Of a DNA stretch of 64,000 nt, positions 27,228 to 37,593 are shown in pieces. This DNA is from Vibrio maritimus (GTDB lineage: Bacteria > Pseudomonadota > Gammaproteobacteria > Enterobacterales > Vibrionaceae). Each line of letters begins with the position of its first letter. Position 1 is the first letter of the stretch. The stretch spans positions 186,001-250,000 of the forward strand of contig BBMT01000001.1 of the NCBI GenBank assembly GCA_000755425.1. The letters are read 5' to 3'. The notes under the pieces are model-generated. The model ran no database searches, had not been told where the DNA came from, and saw only the letters and a program-made list of their open reading frames with translations. Both the position numbers and the translations under genes were made by a program.

Positions 27228-29269
27228 ATGTCTTTAAAAAATCTTCCTACACTTCAGCAATTTATCGATGCACTTGATGACCATATTTGGGTAAAGGACG
27301 CCGGTGGTCAATATGTTGCTGTCAACGGAGCCAGCGAAACCGCTTGGCAACATCCTCGTGATCATATCTTTGGTAAAACTGACCGAGAGTTATTCAGTAA
27401 GGAGCGTGCTGAGTACTTCAGACGTGTCGATGAGAAAGTGGTTGCCAAAGGGGGGCAGCAGACAGTTGAAGAGTGTGCTGCGCTGGATAGAGATGGTAAC
27501 GAAGTTTGGCTAGAGACGGTAAAATCACCCATAACGGATGAGACTGGGGATCTGGTCGGTATCATTGGTATGACGCGCAATGCCACGAGAAGAAAACAAG
27601 TGGAGGCTCGATTATCACTTACTTCGGAGATATTCAATAACTTCCAAGAAGGCATGATGATCACCGATCACAATGCCAACATCCTAGATGTTAACCGTGC
27701 ATTCACTGACCTTACCGGTTATGAGGAAGCTGAAGTTATTGGGCGTAACCCGAGTTTTCTTCAATCTGGTCAGCACGATCCCAATTTCTACACTGAGCTT
27801 TGGCTGCAGTTACAGAAGCATGGCCAATGGAAAGGGGAGTTCATTAACCGTAAAAAGGACGGTAGTATTTATCCTCAACTGGCAACTATCAGCGCCATAG
27901 CTGATGAGAGTGGAGATCTTCTGCATTACATTTGCGTTTTTGAGGATATCTCGTTACGCAAAGCGCATGAAGAGAAGCTGCGCCGGATGGCGTTTTTTGA
28001 TCCGCTAACCAATTTGCCTAACCGGGTACACCTTACTCACCTATTGGAGCAAAGCATTGCCCTAGGCGAAAAAAGTGATACTCCATTTGCCACTTTGTTT
28101 CTCGACCTTGATCACTTTAAACACATCAACGATAGCAAAGGGCACTTGTTTGGTGACCAACTGCTAGCCCAAGTTGCCGACCGTCTGCAAGCGATGCGAG
28201 CCGGGAGTGCAACGATAGGAAGAATTGGTGGTGATGAGTTTGTCATTATTCTTACCGATTATGATTGTGAAGCGACGCTGCTGGATATTATCGATCAGAC
28301 TTTGGGTGTGTTTAATACACCGTTCGTGTTTGAGGATAATGAACACCTGCGAGTCTCGGGCAGTATTGGTGTTGCGCGATATCCCAATGATGGCAGAGAC
28401 AGTGAAACGTTGCTTAAGAATGCTGATACAGCCATGTATCTGGCTAAAAAGAATGGCCGCAGTGGCTACGCTTTTTACTCCCCAGATTTAACCGATAGAT
28501 CGGTGCAGCATGTTCGTATTCAGTCTGCGCTTCACGATGCCGTCGACAAAGAACAGCTTTCGCTTGCTTACCAGCCACAATATCGCCTTGAAGATAACGC
28601 TTTAGTCGGCGTAGAAGTGCTGCTTCGCTGGGAACATCCTGAACTTGGTTTTATCCCGCCAAGTCTTTTTATTCCAATTGCAGAAAAAACAGGATTGATT
28701 CAACACATAGGCCAGTGGTACTCAAAGCCGCGTGTCAGCAAGGAAGAGTGTGGATTGACCAGGGGCTTTCCTTTGGAAAACTGGCGGTGAATGTGTCGGC
28801 CTTGCAATTGCAAAAGGCGGAGTTTGTAAAACAGTTGGTTGATATTACCGGCCAAACGAAGTTTCCGCTGGAGCAATTAGAGATTGAAATCACCGAGAGT
28901 TTTCTTCTTCACAATCAGCAGCATGCGTTCAATACATTAAACGAGCTTCGCGAACTTTGCGTTGATGTTTCATTGGATGATTTTGGTACCGGCTACTCTT
29001 CTCTTTCTTATTTGAAAGGTCTGCCGATCAACAAGCTCAAGATTGATCGCTCGTTTGTCAATGATGTGCCAGATGAAAGTGATAGCAACGCGCTCGTACT
29101 TGCGATTATCGCCATGGGTAACGCGTTAGATTTACGCGTTGTTGCAGAGGGGATTGAAACTGAACAGCAAATCGATTTTCTAACTCAGCATGGTTGTCAG
29201 TTTGGCCAAGGTTATGCCTTTGCTAAGCCACTGACAGCAAAAAACTTCGTTTCCCTAATCTCTTCGTAA
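27228..29269 (+). CDS. PAS-PAS-GGDEF-EAL cyclic-di-GMP signalling protein (frame break)
   Basis: About 680 residues, no signal peptide or membrane helix, so probably a cytoplasmic sensor. Two PAS domains (about 8-120 and 130-250), GGDEF domain about 255-415 with an intact GGDEF at residue 334 (GRIGGDEFVIIL), and an EAL domain from about 430. The EAL triad reads EVL (VEVLLRWEHP), while the phosphodiesterase motifs EITES and DDFGTGYSSLSYLKG are intact. The residues before GGDEF lack RxxD, so no product-inhibition site. One G is lost near 28715-28717, splitting the reading frame inside the EAL domain. A 299-bp leader and an 11-bp hairpin separate it from the oxidase operon. Confidence 0.88.
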
Positions 29270-29274
29270 TTATC

Positions 29275-29309
29275 GGCAAACCTTATTGTTCTATTTTGTA
29301 AGGTTTGCC
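29275..29309. terminator. Hairpin after the GGDEF-EAL gene
   Basis: GGCAAACCTTA and TAAGGTTTGCC form a perfect 11-bp stem, 5 bp past the stop codon. The U tract is missing, so termination strength is uncertain. Confidence 0.55.
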
Positions 29310-29568
29310 AAGTATATCCTTAAAGAAAATACGCCTTTGTTTGCACTATTGTTGTCGCTAACCCGTAGCAATGGAGGTTAGGACTTAGCGATGTCAGGAC
29401 ACGGGCACATCTGCCTCAATAAAGAAAACACGTATTAATCGCCTGTGATTTTTGACTGACCACGCAACCCGTTACTATGCTTTCTACTCAAGTTAGCTTT
29501 ATCAAGAACGGTAAACGTTACGTCAGTAAGTATGCAGTCCTGACTTTCGTCAAACAAGGAAGCGCATC

Positions 29569-29913
29569 ATGGGTAAATTTACCTCCAGGGTGATTCTGGC
29601 TCTTTTTACTGGAACACTCTTGTTTTCATTTCAGACGCTCGCAGATGAGCGATTCAAAGTGGGTATGGAGAAAGCCAAAACCTGCGCCACCTGTCACGGT
29701 GATCAAGGTATCTCCAGCATTGAGTCTTACCCCAACCTACAAGGTCAAAAGATGGGATATCTGATGACCGCTCTTCGAAGTTATCAAACCAGAGAACGCA
29801 GTGGCGGTCTTGCGGTGCTGATGCAACAACAAGCAGACGCATTGAGTGATCAAGACATCGCTGACATCGCATACTACTATTCCAAATTAGGCTCTGACGC
29901 CAATAAGCAGTGA
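29569..29913 (+). CDS. Small class I cytochrome c, periplasmic, first gene of the cbb3 operon
   Basis: 114 residues: signal peptide to about residue 25 (VILALFTGTLLFSFQTLA), then one haem site CATCHGDQG at about residues 38-42 and a c4-like fold (YPNLQGQKMGYLMTALRSY; ALSDQDIADIAYYYSKL). The haem Met may come from the QKM or VLM stretch. It ends 10 bp before ccoN with AAGGAG between, so it is co-transcribed with ccoNOP and may deliver electrons to the oxidase or act as an extra subunit. Such a gene is not part of the standard ccoNOQP set. Confidence 0.85.
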   Translation: MGKFTSRVILALFTGTLLFSFQTLADERFKVGMEKAKTCATCHGDQGISSIESYPNLQGQKMGYLMTALRSYQTRERSGGLAVLMQQQADALSDQDIADIAYYYSKLGSDANKQ

Positions 29914-29923
29914 AGGAGCCTCT

Positions 29924-31341
29924 ATGGACATCACGGCGAATCATTACGACACAAAAGTCGTTCGTTACTTTATCTTAGCGTCACTCATCTGGGCAGTTGC
30001 TGGCATGGTGATTGGTGTTATTTTGCTGCTCAGCTTTACTGGCCAGTACTCAACTTTGACTCTGAGTATTTTCAATTTGGGCGGCTCAGACCGCTTCACA
30101 CCTCTGGAGTTATATACGGATTTGTCGTCAACATACTGATGGGGACTTCTTTGTATATTGTTCAGCGTACGTGCCAATGTGCACTGTTCAACAAAAGCTT
30201 GTCTTGGATGGTCTTTTGGGGCTGGCAGTTGGTACTTCTCCTCGCACTTATTTCGTTGCCGCTGGGTTACACAACATCAAAAGAATACGCTGAGCTTGAG
30301 TGGCCAATCGATCTACTGATCGTTTTGGTTTGGGTGCTTTATGGTGTGCTATTTTTCGGCACGATAGCGAAGCGAAAAGTCGAACACATCTTTGTCGCTA
30401 ACTGGTTTTTTGCGGCGTTTATCATCGTAATCGCGATGATATTTGTCGTTAATAATCTGGCTATGCCAGCTTCGTTGATGAAGTCATACTCCGTGTATGC
30501 CGGAGCGCAGGATGCTATTGTCCAGTGGTGGTGGGGGCATAACGCTGTCGGTTTCCTACTCACAGCTGGGGTCATAGGTATGAACTACTACTTCATACCG
30601 AAAGTCGCCGACAGGCCAATCTACTCTTACCGTCTTTCGATTATTCACTTCTGGGGTTTGGTGGCTTTATACCTGGCAGGTACTCACCATCTCATCTACA
30701 GCTCGGTGCCACTGTGGGTGCAGAATATTGGTATCGTGATGTCACTAATACTTTGGCTCCCATCTTGGGCGGGGGCATTTAACAGTGCGATGACCTTGCT
30801 TCAGAACAAACAGAAGCTGAAAACCGATTACATCATGCTGTTCTTCTTCTCTGCCATTCTTTATTACTGTCTTGCCACATTTGAAGGACCACTGCTTGCG
30901 ATCCGTTGGTTTAACATGATTGCGCATAACAGTGAGTGGGTTATAGGGCATGTCCATTCAGGCGCTTTGGGTTGGGTAGGTATGTCGGGGATAGCCGTAT
31001 TTTATTACTTCATCCCTAAGTTATGGGGTAAAGAAGAACTCTGGTCTCCAAGGTTACTCAAGTGGCACTTTTGGCTTGCTCATGCTGGTGTTGCTTTGTA
31101 TGCCATTGCGCTTTGGGTAGCGGGTATCGGAGAAGGGGTGATGTGGCTTGCACAAGGCGATAATGGCGAGCTGCAATACAGTTTTGTTGAAGCGATGAAT
31201 TTCAAAGCACCTTGGTTGTTCTTGCGCTTCTTTGGCGGAGCGCTATTTGTTCTAGGCTTATTCCTGATGGTCTTGAACCTCTACAATACGGTGCGTATGC
31301 CGCTTACTCGTCGGGTGAGTAGTGAAGGAGGCGTATCATGA
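29924..31341 (+). CDS. ccoN: Cytochrome c oxidase cbb3-type subunit I
   Basis: Catalytic haem b/b3-CuB subunit of the high-affinity terminal oxidase, inner membrane, about 473 residues and twelve helices. Conserved His sites visible: RLRPLHTSGVIYGF (after frame repair), WWWGHNAVGFLLTAG with the CuB His, AGTHHLIYSSVP, and IGHVHSGALGWVGM for the haem ligands. AAGGAG lies before the ATG. One base appears lost near 30022-30026 (GG run). The stop overlaps ccoO in ATGA. Confidence 0.92.
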
Positions 31342-31949
31342 ATGCTGATTTTACTAAGTCTTTAGTGATATTGATCGTATCGACCGCGGTCGTGGCGTCC
31401 TTTTCCATTTTAGTTTGGGTGCTTCCGAATTTGTTGCGTACCCCAGAGCTCGTGCAGCAAAGCCAAGCGAAGCCGCTGACCGCGATAGAGGTAGCTGGGC
31501 GAGATATCTATATCAGTGAGGGGTGCCATGTGTGCCACACTCAGATGGTTCGCCCACTTGAACCCGAGATAAAGCGTAATGGCCGCGCCAATCAAGAGTC
31601 TGATGATATTTATGAGTTTCCGAATCTTTGGGGTTCGAAGCGCACGGGACCCGATCTTACCAACTTGGGTAGAAAGTATTCAGACCAATGGCATGCGATT
31701 CACCTGATTGATCCGCGTCGCGTTGTCCCAACGTCCATCATGCCTGCTTATCCTTGGTTGTTCGAACAGGTTTTGTCTGGCGATGCCATCACTGGAAAGA
31801 TGCAAACTTTGAAAACGCTTGGTGTGCCTTACTCCGACGATGAAATAGCCAACGCGAGGTTAGAAGTCAGAGGCAAAACCAAAGGTGAAGCGCTGATCCG
31901 TTACTTGCAAAGTCTTGGTGTCGATACGGCTGAGGAGAGTGTGCAATGA
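31338..31949 (+). CDS. ccoO: Cytochrome c oxidase cbb3-type subunit II (mono-haem)
   Basis: 203 residues: one N-terminal membrane anchor (LVILIVSTAVVASFSILVWV) and a periplasmic cytochrome c domain with GCHVCHTQMVRP and the family blocks FPNLWGSKRTGPDLTNLG, HLIDPRRVVPTSIMPAYPWL (Met ligand). It passes electrons from CcoP to CcoN. Overlaps ccoN by 4 bp at the start and ccoP by 4 bp at the end; no ccoQ gene lies between O and P. Confidence 0.93.
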   Translation: MNADFTKSLVILIVSTAVVASFSILVWVLPNLLRTPELVQQSQAKPLTAIEVAGRDIYISEGCHVCHTQMVRPLEPEIKRNGRANQESDDIYEFPNLWGSKRTGPDLTNLGRKYSDQWHAIHLIDPRRVVPTSIMPAYPWLFEQVLSGDAITGKMQTLKTLGVPYSDDEIANARLEVRGKTKGEALIRYLQSLGVDTAEESVQ

Positions 31950-34101
31950 GTAGTTTCTGGACTCTATGGGCTGCCTTAGGCACCGTCGTATTCTTCGTTC
32001 TAATGGTCGCTGTGATTGTTAAGTACTGGCGCAATAATCATCAAGCGGACAAAGACAAAGTACTCGATACGTTCGATGGCATTGAAGAAAAAGATGCGCC
32101 GCCGCCAAAGATATTATTTGTTTCTTACTTTGCTGCGTTCGTTATCTCAATTGGCTACCTAATCTTATATCCGGGGATCAGCGGTTGGTCAGGCTTGCTT
32201 AATTACGACCAAGCCGACGACAAGCTTAGTGCGCCGTCGACAAGCCTTGATGCTCAGTTTTCCCAGGTGCAAGATCAGTCTCTCATCTCTTTAGCGGACA
32301 ATACTGAGATAGTTTCTTCTGGGAGAATGCTATTCCAAACACATTGTGCTGCGTGCCATCGCGACAACGCACAGGGAGCGAAGCATTTCCCAAACCTCAT
32401 CGATAATGAGTGGATGTATGGTGGATCAGACGAGGCTATTATCCATTCCATCGAACTCGGTAGAAATGGTGCAATGCCAGGTGGGTAGACGTGCTAAGGC
32501 CAGATGAAATCGCCAAAATTTCTTACTACCTCGCATCGCTCAACCAACGCCATACCGATGTGCCGGAGGTTAAGGTGGAGCTCGGTAAAGAACTGTTCGT
32601 GAAGACGTGCTCTTCTTGCCACGGCGACGGCCGCTTGGTGAATACAGAAACAGGCGTCCCCGATCTCTCGGACAACATTTGGCTTCATGGCGGCAGCATA
32701 GAAGAGATCCAACACACCATACGAGCGGGATTGAATAATGTTATGCCAGCCTTTGGTGAGCAGCTCTCTCAGAATGAGATTCTCGCGATTGGTGCTTACA
32801 TCACCTACGCTCGGATGAAAAACGATAGCCGACTTGCGTCATTGGATGCAGAGGCGGTTGAACGCGGCGAGTATCTAGCTCATGCAGGAGACTGTGTGGC
32901 TTGTCATAGCGCCGAGGGTGGAGAGCCGTTTGCGGGTGGCCTGCCGTTTGTCACACCATTTGGCACCATTTACTCAACCAACATAACCCCTCATGTCACG
33001 GAAGGCATCGGCAGTTATGACTATGAGGACTTTAGAGCTGCGCTCGTTGACGGTAAAGGCAGACATGGGTATCTGTATCCGGCGATGCCGTTTACTTCCT
33101 ACCAGCATGTTACTGAGCAAGATATGCGTGATATGTGGGAGTACATGCAATCCATTGCCGCGGTATCACGACGTAATGATGCCAATCAAATGATGTTCCC
33201 ATCTAATATTCGTTTGGGTTTACTAGCTTGGGACATTGTTTTCGCCGATCGCAAACCAATGGAATACGAAGTGCCAGTCGAACTACAAAACAAAGTAGAG
33301 GATGTAGAGAAGTGGCAACGCGGTAAATATTGGGTCGCTGGATTAGGTCACTGCTCAGAATGCCATACGCCAAGAAACATCGCTCAAGCGTTGGATAATG
33401 GTCGTATATTCCAAGGTAATTTAATCGACGGATGGCACGCGCCGGATATTACGGCAGAGGAGCTGTATGTCGATGGCTGGGATCTGACTTCTTTAACGGA
33501 CTTTCTCCATACAGGTCACTCCGATAAAGGCAGCGCGTTTGCTGGTATGGCCGATGTGATAAAGAACAGCTTGAGCTTGATGACTAGAGAAGATATTGAA
33601 TCCATGTCTTATTACCTGTTGGCGGGTGACACCAATAACATGATCAGTGATGCCGCAGTACGATTAGAGCCTAAGGGGTTTGATGAAGTATCGTATGCAG
33701 AAGATATCTATGCTACCTACAACCAAACTTGTGGGGCATGTCATGGGCCAGACGGCAAAGGACGAGATCCCATTGCACCAACGCTGTTGAACAACGGGAT
33801 TATTATGCATAGCGATCCGTTCAATACGATCGCTGTGACTATTCGGGGGCTCCAACCGACGTATTTAGACAAAGAGCGCAACTTCATGCCGATGGCAAGC
33901 TTTGAAGACGTGTTGTCGGATAAAAAGTTGGCAGAGTTGATTACGTTCGTTCGACTGCATTTGGGGGCACGTGAAGTGCCAGTGACGGAAGAGGACGTGA
34001 GACAAGTGAGGGAGATGTTGGAAAAAGCAGGTTACTCAGGTGGCTTACACGTTACGCCTGAAATGTATGATCAGCGTGATGGCAGTATTAATGTTAACTA
34101 A
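31946..34101 (+). CDS. ccoP: CcoP fused to a tri-haem dehydrogenase cytochrome c subunit (five haem c)
   Basis: About 718 residues, more than twice the usual CcoP. N-terminal part: two membrane helices (LGTVVFFVLMVAVIVKYW; ILFVSYFAAFVISIGYLILY) and CcoP haem sites CAACH (about 134) and CSSCH (about 222). From about residue 300 the protein matches the cytochrome c subunit of membrane alcohol/aldehyde or gluconate dehydrogenases: RGEYLAHAGDCVACHSAEGG, STNITPHV, YPAMPFTSY, CSECHTPRN (about 470) and CGACHGPDGKGRD (about 596). A frame break lies at 32480-32485 (one G lost), but the junction between the CcoP part and the tri-haem part is inside an unbroken reading frame (32491 onward). It may accept electrons straight from a periplasmic dehydrogenase. 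A terminator follows. Confidence 0.88.
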
Positions 34102-34134
34102 GCCTGCTTTGATTTGGGTTTAATGGGAGAAAAA

Positions 34135-34165
34135 GGCTCGCTAATTTTAAAGTAGCGAGCCTTTT
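34135..34165. terminator. Bidirectional terminator between ccoP and the POT transporter
   Basis: GGCTCGCTA (34135-34143) pairs with TAGCGAGCC (34153-34161), followed by TTTT, with AAAA on the left. Confidence 0.85.
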
Positions 34166-34171
34166 CTATGG

Positions 34172-35654
34172 TTAACTTTCCGCTTCGGTCAGTTCCACTT
34201 GCTCTTTCGGTTGATGCGCATCTGCTGCGGCAAGCATCTTGCGAATTGCAATGGATGAGAGAAGAGCAACGAGCACCATTACAATCGCGAGCATGGTCAG
34301 CAAGCCAAAGTAGTCTCCATAAACAGTTTGAACGAACTCTTGGGTGATTTCCTGGCCTTTCTCTGCCGCGATGGAAGTAGAGAAAACAGCGCCGACAATA
34401 CCAGATAAGGCAATCGCCACCGAGAATAGACTCACTGAGAAGTTTTCAATGTGCTTAGGCGCTACCGATAGGATAAACGCAACTACTAGCGATCCAACAA
34501 TAACCTCAGCAAACGCTTGGAAGAAGTGAATAACGAGGAACACCTCTGGACGGATAATCACATCTTCACCTACGTTCTTAACTGCAAACGCTAAGATGCC
34601 AAACGCAATCGCCGTCATGATAAATGAAAAACCAATCTTGGTAGCGGTGGTGAAGTGAATGTTGCGCTTTTCTAGTCCAGAGAAGGTAGCGGCTATCACC
34701 GGTCCGGCGACAATACACCACAGTGGTTCATCGACATTGACGCCTCAGGTGCGATTGGAATGATACCAAACAAGTCACCACGCATTGTGTTGATGGTCAC
34801 CATGGTCATTGATGTCATCATTTGTCCGTAGTAGACAAAAAACGCTGTCGTTAAAACGGTAACAATGATGATGGTACCCATGCGAAGTGCATCGGCTTTT
34901 TCTGCTTTGAACATCAGTGAGATGAAATAACCAATCGCAGCTAAACCGATGGCGTAAACGATGTTTTTACCAATGTCCATGTTCGAGAACATGAAGAACA
35001 CCATGCCGATCATAGCCACTGAAGTAATGGCAAACTTGATCCAGTTAGCGCTAGAGACTGGCGCTTTATCAATGTCAGCTCCGATACCTTGTAGCTGTTT
35101 TCTGAATGTGAACAGCATAAACAAAGCCGTAAATGCCAAAATTCCTGAAAGTGCAAAGCTACCATAGAAGCCAATCACCAACACAAACATTGGGAATAGG
35201 TACTGACCAAGTAGGGCGCCAATGTTATTAACTGAATAGTTAACAGGGTAACCATTCTCAAAGTCTTCTTGGCTTTTGAACGTGCGCTTATAAAGGCTTG
35301 GGTAAGAAGGGGACATTAAGCACGTGCGTAACTTGCCAGTGCGATACCAGCGAGACTCATTGGAATGTTAACGGTTGATGCGCCTAGGACTAGCAAAGCG
35401 TAACCACAAGTGAAACCAAGGTAGGCAATGGTTAGAGAGCGGTATGCGCCTAGAAATTTGTCGGCGATAAAGCCCCCAGCAATGGCGAACAGCGGGCCGA
35501 TAGATGAGAAAGCTCCAACGACCATCATAGTATCCGCTTCGCTGTAATCGAGGTTCTCAAGGAAGAACCGAGTCAGTATGACCATGACGCCATAAAATGA
35601 TAGTCCGAACATCATCTGACAGAGCATCATAGATTTGTTTAGTTTGTTCCACAT
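34172..35654 (-). CDS. POT/PTR2-family proton-coupled peptide transporter (two frame breaks)
   Basis: About 494 residues when joined, with twelve or more hydrophobic segments. Family features: MFGLSFYGVMVILTRFFLEN in helix 1, GGFIADKFLGAYRSLTIAYL after helix 2 and ENGYPVNYSVNNIGALLGQY (POT-type N-x-G helix). The C-terminal half has AEVIVGSLVVAFILSVAPKH. Breaks at 35311-35319 and 34724-34728 each need one restored base. AAGGA precedes the ATG. Likely imports di/tripeptides with protons, but the PTR ExxER motif is not evident, so the substrate is uncertain. Confidence 0.78.
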
Positions 35655-35908
35655 AACTTTATCCTTAATAATTTATATTAAGTGGTTTAAATATCCATCT
35701 TTATGGTATCAGGCAATATTTGTTACATGTTTTATCGCTGGATGAGAATGTGGGGCGTGAGCACGAGTTTTTCTAATCAACAAGGTGAGTATTACTAATG
35801 TGGCGGCCTTAGATAAACGTAATGTTTTGTTTACGCTGAAATAGTTAGTTACATGTGAAGTAAGTGGTGACGTTCATGTTAATGTGCAAACAAAAAAAGG
35901 ACATAAAT

Positions 35909-36756
35909 ATGAAGAATGTAACAACTGCTCTCCTCGCATCAACACTCGCTTTCCCAGCATTGGCAGCAGACAATGACGATTGGGTAGTGGATGCGAAACG
36001 CAATTTTGGTCGTGTTCTGCAAGATCCGCTCGGTAACTTTCGTGGAGTGATCGCGGAGAATGCCATGTATGGTGGGTTTGAGGAGTCGGATGAAACCGCA
36101 GGCCTTATTCGGCTACAAGGTCTGTACGCGATTCCGATGCCAGAATATGGTATTAACTTTATCCCAAGGGTTATTGTCCCTGTTGTTGGCCTTCCACCGG
36201 AGACCAGCCTCCCAATTTGGCTCAATCGCCAAACCCAACCAGCAATGACAACTGGGGACTAAGTGATGTGATACTGCAAGGTTTTATTGGTCCATCTGAT
36301 GCTGGTGATATCAAATGGGGTATTGGACCACAAATCTCGCTTCCAACCGCGAGTGAAGATTATCTCGAAGCCGCAGGTATGGGTGGTGGCTTAAGTGGGG
36401 TAGTGGTGACCAAAATCGGAAACTGGGGTTTGACCGGGGTAGCAGGGCACCTTTAGGGACAAAATGGTGAATTCTCTACATCGTTATTTCGACCGTTTGT
36501 TAGCTATAACGTGGAGTCCATCCCTGGATTCTCTATCTCAACATCACCGCAGATTACTTACGATTGGAAAGCAGAATCGGGCAATGGCTGGACAATACCA
36601 ATTGGTGGTGGCTTTACTCAGGCCGTACCTTTCTCCTCTACAAAAGCGATGCTAGTTGGGCTAAGTGCTTATAAGTTTGCTCAGCAAGCGGAGTTTGGCC
36701 CGGAGTGGCAGGTGAATTTAACTTTGGCGTTTATGTTTGCTGAAGACCGCAGTTAG
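35909..36756 (+). pseudogene. Outer-membrane transporter-like beta-barrel protein, disrupted
   Basis: Would encode about 280 residues with a signal peptide (VTTALLASTLAFPALAA) and amphipathic beta strands to the C-terminus (EWQVNLTLAFMFAEDRS). Repeated Trp-Gly and Gly-rich strands (IKWGIGPQISLPTASEDYLE; KIGNWGLTGVAGHL) resemble the uncharacterised 'transporter' or neuromedin-U-annotated barrel family. Two defects: a single-base loss near 36213-36218, and an in-frame TAG at 36454-36456 where relatives would have Trp (VAGHL-W-GQNGEFS). The TAG is a substitution, unlike the indels elsewhere, so the gene may really be inactive. AAAGG lies 8 bp before ATG 35909. Confidence 0.65.
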
Positions 36757-36772
36757 TCCATATTTTCCATAA

Positions 36773-36804
36773 CAACACATCGCTTCAAAAGAGGCGATGT
36801 GTTG
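36773..36804. terminator. Hairpin between convergent genes
   Basis: CAACACATCGC and GCGATGTGTTG form a perfect 11-bp stem, loop of 10. No clear U tract on either strand. Confidence 0.55.
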
Positions 36805-36806
36805 CT

Positions 36807-36959
36807 CTAGTATTGTTTCGCGACGCTTTTCCAAGCTGCTCGTTTACTACTTGCAATAATCACTTCAATGACTTGCCATCCCACGCCTGTAATTTGCTGA
36901 AACTCGGGTACATTCAGAATAAATCGAGAACCTCCATTCTGAATTAGAAAGTATTTCAT
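36807..36959 (-). CDS. Small hypothetical protein, 50 residues
   Basis: ATG at 36959 with AGAGGAAA just upstream (complement of 36963-36970), stop TAG at 36807. The peptide starts MKYFLIQNGGSRFILNVPEF and ends IIASSKRAAWKSVAKQY; it is soluble, with a basic C-terminal helix. A hairpin follows the stop by two bases. The good ribosome-binding site and hairpin support a real gene; I cannot assign a family. Confidence 0.5.
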   Translation of the reverse strand: MKYFLIQNGGSRFILNVPEFQQITGVGWQVIEVIIASSKRAAWKSVAKQY

Positions 36960-37363
36960 ATTTTCCTCTTTATGTTAGGGAAGTGGATACCAGAACCAAT
37001 TGAGTGTTAGTTAGTTTTAGCTTTGTGGTGAATGCTAAAGCGGATTGGAGTTGGCGCCAACTGAGGTTTTATTAGGCATTCGGATAGATAATTGTTTGAG
37101 TGCGATAAGGTAGACATAATCCATTCTAAAAACTGTTAGAACATGCAGGACTTTCCTATAAGTGAAGCGTATGGCCAGTTCAAAAACTGAGCGGTTCGTT
37201 GTTACAATTGCCCCGTCCTTTTTATTGCTAAGGAATCGCAGAGTGAGCTTTGTATAGCACCGTTTTCTGGTGATTTACTTTGTCAATATCTAAAGAGGAG
37301 ATGGAGCAGTGGCAGCAAACGGATTTGGTACCTAAATAACTAAATTAAGTATCAGAGGCGAGA
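36960..37363. other. Intergenic region between two small genes
   Basis: 404 bp, AT-rich, presumably holding promoters for the flanking small genes. I see no terminator, repeat or operator I can support. Confidence 0.3.
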
Positions 37364-37495
37364 ATGAACGATTTGACTGACATCTGGGGATACATAGTAA
37401 GTCATCCGACTGAAGCTATTGAGGTGTATGCGATGTCTTGTTTAGCGATGTACGCGCTATACCTACAATTCGTAAGTAAAGGGCAACACAATTAA
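37364..37495 (+). CDS. Small hypothetical membrane peptide, 43 residues
   Basis: AGAGGCGA sits just before ATG 37364; the stop is TAA 37493-37495. The peptide has a polar N-terminus (MNDLTDIWGYIVSHPTEAIE) and one hydrophobic stretch (VYAMSCLAMYALYLQFV), then SKGQHN. This looks like a single-helix small membrane protein. Family and role are unknown. Confidence 0.5.
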   Translation: MNDLTDIWGYIVSHPTEAIEVYAMSCLAMYALYLQFVSKGQHN

Positions 37496-37593
37496 TGAGA
37501 ATCAAGGTGTCCACTTTGCATTGTTATTAGTACACATGCATATTCGGTGCTCCCCTCGATGGAACCAAGGGGAGTCATGGATAAACCAACAAC

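Noticed and set aside
31946..32600. Separate short CcoP and independent second cytochrome gene
   Set aside because: Restoring one base near 32480 gives the expected CcoP text between haems 1 and 2, and no ribosome-binding site precedes 32491.
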